A stretch of 48,553 bases of DNA from Streptomyces populi (GTDB taxonomy: Bacteria > Actinomycetota > Actinomycetes > Streptomycetales > Streptomycetaceae), in assembly GCF_002911015.1 (NCBI RefSeq), contig NZ_KZ626902.1, positions 1-48,553 on the forward strand. The letters are read 5' to 3'. Positions 31,733 through 38,429 of this stretch are shown here, piece after piece. The position numbers were made by a program, and so were the translations under genes. Positions within the stretch are counted from its first letter, which is position 1. Each line of letters opens with the position of its first letter. Under the pieces are notes generated by a model that ran no database searches, had not been told where the DNA came from, and worked only from the letters and a program-made list of their open reading frames with translations.

Positions 31733-32686
31733 GTGCAGCGCTGGCGTGGCTTGGAGGACATCCCCGAGGACTGGGGGCGCAGCGTCGTCACCATCGGTTC
31801 CTACGACGGGGTGCACCGCGGACACCAGCTGATCATCCGGCATGCCGTGGACCGCGCCCGCGAGCTGGGCGTCCCCTCCGTCGTGGTCACCTTCGACCCG
31901 CACCCCAGCGAGGTGGTCCGCCCCGGCAGCCACCCCCCGTTGCTCGCCCCGCACCACCGCCGCGCCGAACTGATGGCCGAACTCGGCGTGGACGCCCTGC
32001 TCATCCTGCCGTTCACCACCGAGTTCTCGAAGCTGTCGCCCGCCGACTTCGTGGTGAAGGTGCTCGTCGACAAGCTGCACGCCAAGGCGGTCGTGGAGGG
32101 CCCCAACTTCCGCTTCGGCCACAGGGCCGCGGGCAACGTCGACTTCCTGCGTGAGCAGGGGGAGACGTACGACTTCGAGGTCGAGGTCGTCGACCTCTTC
32201 GTGTCCGGCGAGGCGGGCGGCGGCGAGCCGTTCTCCTCGACCCTCACCCGGCGCCTGGTCGCCGAGGGCGACGTCGAGGGAGCGCGCGAGATCCTCGGAC
32301 GGCCGCACCGGGTCGAGGGCGTCGTCGTCCGCGGTGCCCAGCGCGGCCGCGAGCTCGGTTTCCCCACGGCGAACGTGGAGACCCTCCCGCACACCGCGAT
32401 CCCCGCCGACGGCGTCTACGCCGGCTGGCTGCACGCCCAGGGCGAGGCCATGCCCGCCGCGATCTCCGTGGGCACGAACCCGCAGTTCGACGGCACCGAG
32501 CGCACGGTGGAGGCGTACGCCATCGACCGTGTCGGCCTCGACCTCTACGGTCTGCACGTCGCCGTCGACTTCCTCGCCTTCGTCCGCGGCCAGGCCAGGT
32601 TCGACTCCATCGAGGCCCTGCTGGTGGCGATCGGCGACGACGTGAAGCGCTCACGGGAACTGATCGAGGCGTACGACGGGGAGTAG
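31733..32686 (+). CDS. ribF: Bifunctional riboflavin kinase / FAD synthetase
   Basis: A 317-residue enzyme making FMN and FAD. Start at GTG 31733 with AAGGAG 8 nt upstream. The N-terminal nucleotidyltransferase part has VTIGSYDGVHRGHQLII, VVTFDPHPSEVV and EGPNFRFGHRAAG; the C-terminal flavokinase part has RGRELGFPTANVE, PADGVYAGWL, ISVGTNPQFDGTERTVEAYAID and FVRGQARFDS. No FMN riboswitch is recognisable in the 233-bp gap upstream. Followed by a bidirectional terminator. Confidence 0.96.
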   Translation: MQRWRGLEDIPEDWGRSVVTIGSYDGVHRGHQLIIRHAVDRARELGVPSVVVTFDPHPSEVVRPGSHPPLLAPHHRRAELMAELGVDALLILPFTTEFSKLSPADFVVKVLVDKLHAKAVVEGPNFRFGHRAAGNVDFLREQGETYDFEVEVVDLFVSGEAGGGEPFSSTLTRRLVAEGDVEGAREILGRPHRVEGVVVRGAQRGRELGFPTANVETLPHTAIPADGVYAGWLHAQGEAMPAAISVGTNPQFDGTERTVEAYAIDRVGLDLYGLHVAVDFLAFVRGQARFDSIEALLVAIGDDVKRSRELIEAYDGE

Positions 32687-32746
32687 ACCCTCCCGGTCGT
32701 TCCCGGTCCTTCCCAGCCCTTCCCGTTCCGACTCCGCTCCGGCACA

Positions 32747-32784
32747 CGAAGACCCGCACCGTCCGTGAACGGTGCGGGTCTTCG
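32747..32784. terminator. Bidirectional terminator between ribF and the convergent ATPase gene
   Basis: Perfect 16-bp stem (32747-32762 with 32769-32784) and a 6-nt loop between the two convergent stop codons. Confidence 0.82.
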
Positions 32785-32825
32785 CGGTTCTCCGGCGCCC
32801 GGCCCCTCGGCGGAGCCGGCCGCCG

Positions 32826-35800
32826 CTACTGCTGCGGGGGCGCCGGAGGCGGCGGGGTCTGCCCCTGGTGCGGCGGGTGGGGCTGACCGGGCTGGAACTG
32901 CTGCCCCGGCTGCGGCTGCGGCTGCTGCGGGTGTCCCTGCGCCGGCGCCTGCGGATAGGACTGACCGGGCTGCGGCGGGTAGGGCTGACCGGGCTGCGGC
33001 GGGTAGGGCTGTCCCGGCTGGGCGTACGGCTGTCCGGGCTGCGGCTGGTACGGAGCCTGACCCGGCGCGGGCGCCGTCGGCACCTGCTGTCCGGGAGCGT
33101 GGTGCCCGGGAACCCGCTGACCCGGGACGTACTGACCCGGCATGGGCGGCGCGGCCACCGGCGGCGGGTTGCCGTCGTTGGTCCACAGTCCGTGCGACTG
33201 TTGGTGCCGCGCGAAGTCCTCGGCGACCAGCGCGGACAGGTTGAAGTACGCCTCGCGCACCTTGGGCCGCATCATGTCGAGATCGACCTCGGCGCCCGCG
33301 GACAGGTGCTCGTCGAACGGCACGACCACGACACCGCGGCAGCGCGTCTCGAAGTGGCTGACGATGTCGTCCACCTTGATCATCTTGCCGGTCTCGCGGA
33401 CTCCGGAGATGACGGTGATCGACCGCGCGACGAGGTCCGCGTAGCCGTGCGCCGACAGCCAGTCCAGCGTCGTACTGGCGCTGCTCGCCCCGTCCACCGA
33501 CGGCGTCGAGATGATGATGAGCTGGTCGGCGAGGTCGAGCACCCCGCGCATGGCGCTGTACAGCAGACCCGTGCCGGAGTCGGTCAGGATGATCGGGTAC
33601 TGCTTGCCCAGGACGTCGATCGCGCGCCGGTAGTCCTCGTCGTTGAAGGCCGTGGACACGGCGGGGTCGACGTCATTGGCGATGATCTCCAGTCCGGAGG
33701 GCGCCTGGGAGGTGAACCGCCGGATGTCCATGTACGAGTTGATGTACGGGATCGCCTGGACGAGGTCACGGATGGTGGCGCCGGTCTCGCGACGCACCCG
33801 GCGGCCGAGCGTGCCGGCGTCCGGGTTGGCGTCGATGGCGAGGATCTTGTCCTGGCGCTCGGTGGCGAGCGTGGAGCCGAGCGCGGTGGTCGTGGTCGTC
33901 TTGCCGACGCCGCCCTTGAGGCTGATGACGGCGATCCGGTAGCAGGAGAGCACCGGGGTCCGGATCAGTTGCAGCTTCCGCTGCCGCTCGGCCTCTTCCT
34001 TCTTCCCGCCCAGCTTGAAACGCGACGACGCGGCGGCCGGGCGACCGCTCTTGGCCTTCTGCCGCTTGTTGTTGAGCAGCCGGTCGGACGACAGTTCCAC
34101 CGCCGCGGTGTACCCGAGCGGGGCCGCACCGGGATTGGTCGGCTGCCGTTGGTCGTGCCGCACGGGCTGCGGCCAGGCGGTACCGGTCCGCGGGTCGACG
34201 GGGGCGGCGGGCTGCTGCTGCGCGGGCGGCGGGCCCGGCTGGTACGGAGGCTGTGGCTGCCCGCTCCCCTGCTGGGCCGGCGCCGGGTGAGGCGGGGCGG
34301 TCTGTGCCGGGGGCTGCGGCTGTCCACTCTGCTGCGGCTGCGCGAGGTCGTAACCGGGCTGCGGAGCGGGGGACTCGGCCGTCGGCTGCGGGAATCCGTA
34401 CCCCTGCTGAGGAGCGGGGGCCGGGGCGTGCGGCGGCACGGCGTCCGACACGGGGGCGGCCGGGGCGGGCCCCGGGAACCCGTAGCCGGGGACCTGCGGG
34501 GCGGTCGGCTGGGGCGTCTGCCGGTCCTGGGGCTCGGGGTTCTGCTGCGGGAATCCGTAGCCCGGGGCGGGCTGGGCGGGTGCCTGCTGCTGCGGGGCGG
34601 GGGCGCCCTGCTGCGGGAACCCGTGGCCGGGGGCCTGCGGAGCGACCGCTTGCGGAGCCTGCGGGCCCTGGGGCGAGGCGGTGTGGGCCGTCTGCTGGTC
34701 CCCGGGCGCGGTGTCCGGCTGCGGGAACCCGTAGCCGGGGGCCGGGGCGGGCGGGGCCGCCGGAGCCGGGGCGGGCGGGGCCGCCGGAGCCGGTGCGCCG
34801 GGCCCCGGGAAGCCGTAGCCGTCCTGCGGGGCGGGCGCCGGGGCCGGGGTGCCGGACCCCGGGAACCCGTAACTCCCCTGCTGCGGCGGGGCCGGTGCGG
34901 GAGCCGTGGGCGCGGGGGCCGACGCCACCGGGGGCTGGGCCTGCGGCGGAACAGGCACGGGGTTCTCGGGTCCGGCCTGCTGCACCGGAGCGGGCTGCTG
35001 CGGTGCCGGGGGCTGGAACGGCTGGCCGGGCGCGGGGACCGGAGCGGGGGGCTGGAAGGGGCGGCCGGGCGCGGGTGCCTGCGCGGCCGGGGGCTGGAAA
35101 GGCGCCCCCGGTGCCGGTGCCGGTGCCTGCTGCGGTACCGGCGCCTGGTACGGCACCCTGCTCTGCGCGGCCGGAGCGGGCTCCGTGGCGGCGGGCCACT
35201 GGGGGGCCGACGCGGGGGCCGCGGGCTGGTAGGCGGGCGGCAGCGGCGGCAGCCCGCCCCCCGGCAGCGGCGGCGGAGCCCAGGCGGGAGGCGTGTCCTG
35301 CACCCCCACGGGCTCCTCCGGCCGGACCACGGGCACCGCGTCCTGCGGCTCGTGGTCCTGCGGCTCGTGGTCCTGGGGCTCGCCGGGCTGGAGTGACGCG
35401 TCCTGAGGAACGGCACCCTGGAGCCGGAAATCGTCGGTGCCGTGGGCACCGGCGTCCGGACCGGCCCCGTCGTCCGTGGGGCGGGGTTCCGCGGCGTCCG
35501 CGGCCCGGTCCTCGCCGTCGGTCCCGGCCGTGTCGGTGTCCGGCTCCTCGACGGACCCGGAGGCCGGGGAAGCGGCGACGGAGTCGGCCGGGGCGGTCCG
35601 GTCCGCCACCGGTACGTCGGCCGCGGTCACGCGCCGGGACTGGGAGGCGGCCTCCAGCGACTGGTAGGCGAGCACGGGGTCGATGACGGGCTCGGGCGCG
35701 GCCACCGGCCGGGCGTGGGCCATCTGCCCGGACCGATCGGCGTGTTCGGGCCCGGTCACGGGCGCGCCCGTGGTCTCGGCCCGGTCCTCGCCCCGTGCCG

Positions 35801-36731
35801 CGCCGCTGTCGCCGTCGCTGTCGCCCTGGTCGTCACCTTCGGTGGTGCCGTCCTCGACCCTCGCCGAGTCCTCGGCCTCCGTGCTCCCGGTCTCCGTGTC
35901 CGCGTCCCCGGAGCCGGCCGCGGGTGCCTCCCCGGGCCCGGCGTCCTCGGCGGCCGCCCGCTCGGCGATCTCACGCTTCAGCGCGACGGCGGAGAACCGC
36001 ATCGTCGCGCCGCTCTCGAGGTCCCCGTTCCCGGAATCCGGCGCGTCGGGAGCGGTGGCGGAGGCGGCGAGGGGAGCGGCGGGCGTCCACGGCCCCTGGA
36101 ATCCGCCCGCGGGAAGGCTCGGCAGAACGGCCGGGCCGCCGACGACGTCGGCGACAGGAGCCGGGGCGGCCGCGTGGGTCTGTACGGCGTGGGGCTGCGC
36201 GACGGGCTCCGGGCCGGCCACCGGAGCGTCGACGGCCGGCGCGTCCTCCGAGGACGACGAGCCACCCGCGGACGCCGAATCCTCCGAACCCCGCGACTCC
36301 TGCGGCTCCTCGGACTCCTTCGAGCCCTCGGCCTCCTTCGAGCCCTCGGCCTCCTTCGAGCCCTCGGCCTCCTTCGAGCCCTCGGCCTCCTTCGAGCCCT
36401 CGGCCTCCTTCGAGCCCTCGGCCTCCTTCGAGCCCTCGGCCTCCTTCGAGCCCTCGGCCTCCTTCGAGTCCGCGGACTCCTCGAGACCGTCGGACTCCTC
36501 CGAGTCCTCCGAGTCCTCCGGAGCCTCCGAGCCACCCGGACCACCCTGTGCCCGCGCGTCGCCCGTGTCCCCCGAACCCCCGGCGCTGTCCGAGGCGTTC
36601 TGCGTGTACCAGGCGGGCGGCGCGTAGTCGATGGTGAACTCGCCCGTCGTCTCGGCGGCGGACTCGGCGTCGGACTGGTCATCGCCGGGCGTGGCCCAGC
36701 CCCCGCGGATCCCGTCCCGATCGCTGTTCAC
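32826..36731 (-). CDS. Large repeat-rich ParA/MinD-type ATPase, type VII secretion-associated (EspI/SCO5717-like)
   Basis: A 1301-residue protein. GTG 36731 is chosen for the perfect AGGAGG (plus-strand 36736-36741) 4 nt upstream. The N-terminus (residues 1-300) is acidic and contains eight KEAEGS repeats. Next is a Pro/Gln/Ala-rich region with seven GYGFP/GHGFP/SYGFP motifs. The ATPase domain (about 925-1195) begins VISLKGGVGKTT, a deviant Walker A with both Lys939 and Lys945, and has LAIDANPDAGTLGRR, YPIILTDSGTGLL and LIIISTPSVDGA. The C-terminus is PGQPYPPQ repeats. Mycobacterial EspI (Rv3876) and the protein at the edge of the S. coelicolor ESX locus share this plan. Partners of type VII secretion are absent here. 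Confidence 0.8.
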   Translation of the reverse strand: MNSDRDGIRGGWATPGDDQSDAESAAETTGEFTIDYAPPAWYTQNASDSAGGSGDTGDARAQGGPGGSEAPEDSEDSEESDGLEESADSKEAEGSKEAEGSKEAEGSKEAEGSKEAEGSKEAEGSKEAEGSKEAEGSKESEEPQESRGSEDSASAGGSSSSEDAPAVDAPVAGPEPVAQPHAVQTHAAAPAPVADVVGGPAVLPSLPAGGFQGPWTPAAPLAASATAPDAPDSGNGDLESGATMRFSAVALKREIAERAAAEDAGPGEAPAAGSGDADTETGSTEAEDSARVEDGTTEGDDQGDSDGDSGAARGEDRAETTGAPVTGPEHADRSGQMAHARPVAAPEPVIDPVLAYQSLEAASQSRRVTAADVPVADRTAPADSVAASPASGSVEEPDTDTAGTDGEDRAADAAEPRPTDDGAGPDAGAHGTDDFRLQGAVPQDASLQPGEPQDHEPQDHEPQDAVPVVRPEEPVGVQDTPPAWAPPPLPGGGLPPLPPAYQPAAPASAPQWPAATEPAPAAQSRVPYQAPVPQQAPAPAPGAPFQPPAAQAPAPGRPFQPPAPVPAPGQPFQPPAPQQPAPVQQAGPENPVPVPPQAQPPVASAPAPTAPAPAPPQQGSYGFPGSGTPAPAPAPQDGYGFPGPGAPAPAAPPAPAPAAPPAPAPGYGFPQPDTAPGDQQTAHTASPQGPQAPQAVAPQAPGHGFPQQGAPAPQQQAPAQPAPGYGFPQQNPEPQDRQTPQPTAPQVPGYGFPGPAPAAPVSDAVPPHAPAPAPQQGYGFPQPTAESPAPQPGYDLAQPQQSGQPQPPAQTAPPHPAPAQQGSGQPQPPYQPGPPPAQQQPAAPVDPRTGTAWPQPVRHDQRQPTNPGAAPLGYTAAVELSSDRLLNNKRQKAKSGRPAAASSRFKLGGKKEEAERQRKLQLIRTPVLSCYRIAVISLKGGVGKTTTTTALGSTLATERQDKILAIDANPDAGTLGRRVRRETGATIRDLVQAIPYINSYMDIRRFTSQAPSGLEIIANDVDPAVSTAFNDEDYRRAIDVLGKQYPIILTDSGTGLLYSAMRGVLDLADQLIIISTPSVDGASSASTTLDWLSAHGYADLVARSITVISGVRETGKMIKVDDIVSHFETRCRGVVVVPFDEHLSAGAEVDLDMMRPKVREAYFNLSALVAEDFARHQQSHGLWTNDGNPPPVAAPPMPGQYVPGQRVPGHHAPGQQVPTAPAPGQAPYQPQPGQPYAQPGQPYPPQPGQPYPPQPGQSYPQAPAQGHPQQPQPQPGQQFQPGQPHPPHQGQTPPPPAPPQQ
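36322..36465 (-). repeat. 18-bp coding minisatellite, 8 units
   Basis: Eight identical plus-strand GAGCCCTCGGCCTCCTTC units in the ATPase gene, encoding KEAEGS repeats. Perfect nucleotide identity points to recent slippage or recombination. Confidence 0.95.
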
Positions 36732-37166
36732 AATTCCTCCTGGTGTGGTCGAGCACCCTCGCGTCGTGCAGGGCCGACCGTCTGCTTGTCGTCCGCTGAC
36801 GTTCACGGACGACCGAGGCCGCCCGAAGTCCGTACGAGACCGCCCGAATTGACCGGCCCCCCGGATAACGCGAGCCTCCCGTCCATAGGTTCAGGCGTCG
36901 CGCCCGGTCCCAGCCTAATCACCATGGCTGTTCACGGGGCAGGCCCGTCCACCCGGCCGCGGCGGCCCTTTACGGCACACCCTGCCCAGAAGTGGCCTGC
37001 GCACGCTCACGATTGGCATCGAAAGCGGACAAACAGCGGCACGGTGCGTCCACTTGTCGCACGGCCACCCGCCCGGCGCCCACGTGCCTTCCCCGCCCGC
37101 CCGGCGTCCATGTGCCTCCCACGGGGGAACCGTCGCGAGGCGGACGGGCGGAGCGGACAGACGAAA
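36732..37166. other. Gap upstream of the large ATPase gene
   Basis: About 435 bp without a convincing gene. It should hold the minus-strand promoter of the ATPase gene; a TAGGCT -10-like hexamer (minus strand, 36917-36912) is the best candidate but has no good -35. An imperfect direct repeat, CCCGGCGCCCACGTGCCT / CCCGGCGTCCATGTGCCT, lies around 37073-37118. Confidence 0.4.
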
Positions 37167-37204
37167 GGGCCGACACGGAGATGTCGACGTCTCCGCACCG
37201 GCCC
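37167..37204 (-). terminator. Terminator of the DUF397 gene
   Basis: GGGCCG-ACA-CGGAGA pairs with TCTCCG-CAC-CGGCCC through a 3x3 internal loop, with an 8-nt loop, just beyond the DUF397 stop on the minus strand. Confidence 0.6.
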
Positions 37205-37222
37205 CGGGTTCCCGGCAGTCGG

Positions 37223-37516
37223 CTACTCCGCCGGACCGCCCGCGTGGGGAGCGGGCTCCAGGTCGAACTCGCCGTCCCGCGCGCCCAGCACGAAGGCCCG
37301 CCACTCGGCCTCCGTGTACCGCAGGACCGTCCCCGGGTCGAGCGAGGACCGCATGGCCACCGCGCCCCCGGGCAGATGGGCGATCTCGACCCGCTCCTCG
37401 TGCTCCTCGGTGCCCGGCGCGCTCTGCCATTCGACGCCCGAGATGTCGAGGGCGTAGAGCTCGTCCTTCTCCCGCTCCTTGCGCGCCCTGACGTCGTTCT
37501 CCGCTTCCTCGGCCAT
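37223..37516 (-). CDS. DUF397 domain protein
   Basis: A 97-residue protein. The DUF397 pattern is visible: VEWQSAPG, VEIAHLPGGAVAMRSSLDPGTVLRYTEAEWRAFVLGARDGEFD. The domain usually has a Cys (CVEVA) and RDS; here these are RVEIA and RSS. An acidic/basic helical lead (EEAENDVRARKEREKDEL) precedes it. DUF397 genes are typically next to an XRE-type helix-turn-helix partner as in the bldB/whiJ-like systems, but no such gene is here, so this is an orphan. The ribosome site is weak. Confidence 0.8.
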   Translation of the reverse strand: MAEEAENDVRARKEREKDELYALDISGVEWQSAPGTEEHEERVEIAHLPGGAVAMRSSLDPGTVLRYTEAEWRAFVLGARDGEFDLEPAPHAGGPAE

Positions 37517-37662
37517 GTTCCGTCGGCCCCTTCCCCACGTACGAATGACCTCTGCCGTCACCCTAGTGGCCCGGTCCGCGCCGTCCGGGAAGGTTCGGAT
37601 ACCCGGACAGACGTATCCGCCCAGGCTGGTACCCTGTGTAACGGCCGTTTGTGTACGCACCC

Positions 37663-37706
37663 CCGGAGCACCGCTCTGGAGGCCGCGCCCAGCGGATCCC
37701 GCCTCC
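37663..37706 (+). promoter_or_regulatory. rpsO leader hairpins, possible S15 target
   Basis: CCGGAG/CTCTGG (37663-37679) and GGAGGC/GCCTCC (37678-37706, with an inner CCGC/GCGG) form adjacent stems that share two bases. They lie 75 nt upstream of rpsO. Confidence 0.35.
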
Positions 37707-37780
37707 CGAGTCACGGAAGCTCCCCTGAGAAGTGGACCAGGGGCACTCGGTGGCAGACATTGAGACTACGAGGAGTACGC

Positions 37781-38068
37781 GTGTCGCTCGACGCCGCCAC
37801 GAAGAAGCAGATCATCAGCGAGTTCGGTCAGAAGGAGGGCGACACCGGCTCCCCCGAGGTCCAGGTCGCCATGCTCTCGCGCCGCATCTCGGACCTGACC
37901 GAGCACCTCAAGACGCACAAGCACGACCACCACTCCCGCCGTGGTCTGCTGATCCTGGTCGGTCAGCGTCGCCGCCTTCTCCAGTACCTGGCCAAGAAGG
38001 ACATCCAGCGCTTCCGTACGCTGGTCGAGCGCCTGGGCATCCGCCGCGGTGCTGCGGGCGCCAAGTAA
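37781..38068 (+). CDS. rpsO: 30S ribosomal protein S15
   Basis: A 95-residue S15 starting at GTG 37781 with GAGGAG 5 nt upstream. The sequence is canonical: FGQKEGDTGSPEVQVAMLSRRI, LTEHLKTHKHDHHSRRGLL and LVGQRRRLLQYLAKKD. It binds 16S rRNA early in 30S assembly. It is followed by a terminator that partly reads through into pnp in other streptomycetes. Confidence 0.97.
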   Translation: MSLDAATKKQIISEFGQKEGDTGSPEVQVAMLSRRISDLTEHLKTHKHDHHSRRGLLILVGQRRRLLQYLAKKDIQRFRTLVERLGIRRGAAGAK

Positions 38069-38080
38069 GACGCCGTGAAG

Positions 38081-38115
38081 GGAGCGGTTCCCACTTCTTG
38101 GGAGCCGCTCCTTTT
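38081..38115 (+). terminator. rpsO terminator
   Basis: GGAGCGGTTCCCA pairs with TGGGAGCCGCTCC (13 bp with one G-U), a 5-nt loop, then TTTT. Confidence 0.85.
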
Positions 38116-38268
38116 GCTGTACGTGCTGCCGGACGCTCTCTCTACGTGCGGAGTGTCACCGACGCTTTGTAGTGTAGTAGCACAACGCAATACGCAGGAA
38201 ACAGCACGTACGAACACAGCGTGACGGTGCCGTACCCGCCGGGTAGGGCATCTCACGACAACGAACGA

Positions 38269-38373
38269 GGAGAAGCGCGCCTCATCGCCGCCGGTCCTCG
38301 GTAGTGGCCCCCGGGCGCGAGAGCCCGGGTGCTTCGATCGAAGACCGGCCCGCACGAGAAGGAGCGCTTCTCC
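38269..38373 (+). promoter_or_regulatory. Extended rpsO-pnp intergenic hairpin (likely RNase III processing site)
   Basis: Nested stems: GGAGAAGCGC/GCGCTTCTCC (38269-38278 with 38364-38373), GCCGGTC/GACCGGC (38290-38296 with 38343-38349) and CCCGGGC/GCCCGGG (38310-38316 with 38323-38329). In S. coelicolor the rpsO-pnp region has an intergenic hairpin cut by RNase III that controls pnp; this is the equivalent position. Confidence 0.65.
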
Positions 38374-38429
38374 GCCACCGTCCCCCTGCCACACGGGCAG
38401 GACGGGACGAAGACGAGGAGAAAACGCTA

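Noticed and set aside
32772..35396. 874-residue plus-strand frame opposite the large ATPase gene
   Set aside because: Arg/Gly/Leu-rich shadow; the minus strand encodes a clear ParA-type domain with AGGAGG before its start.
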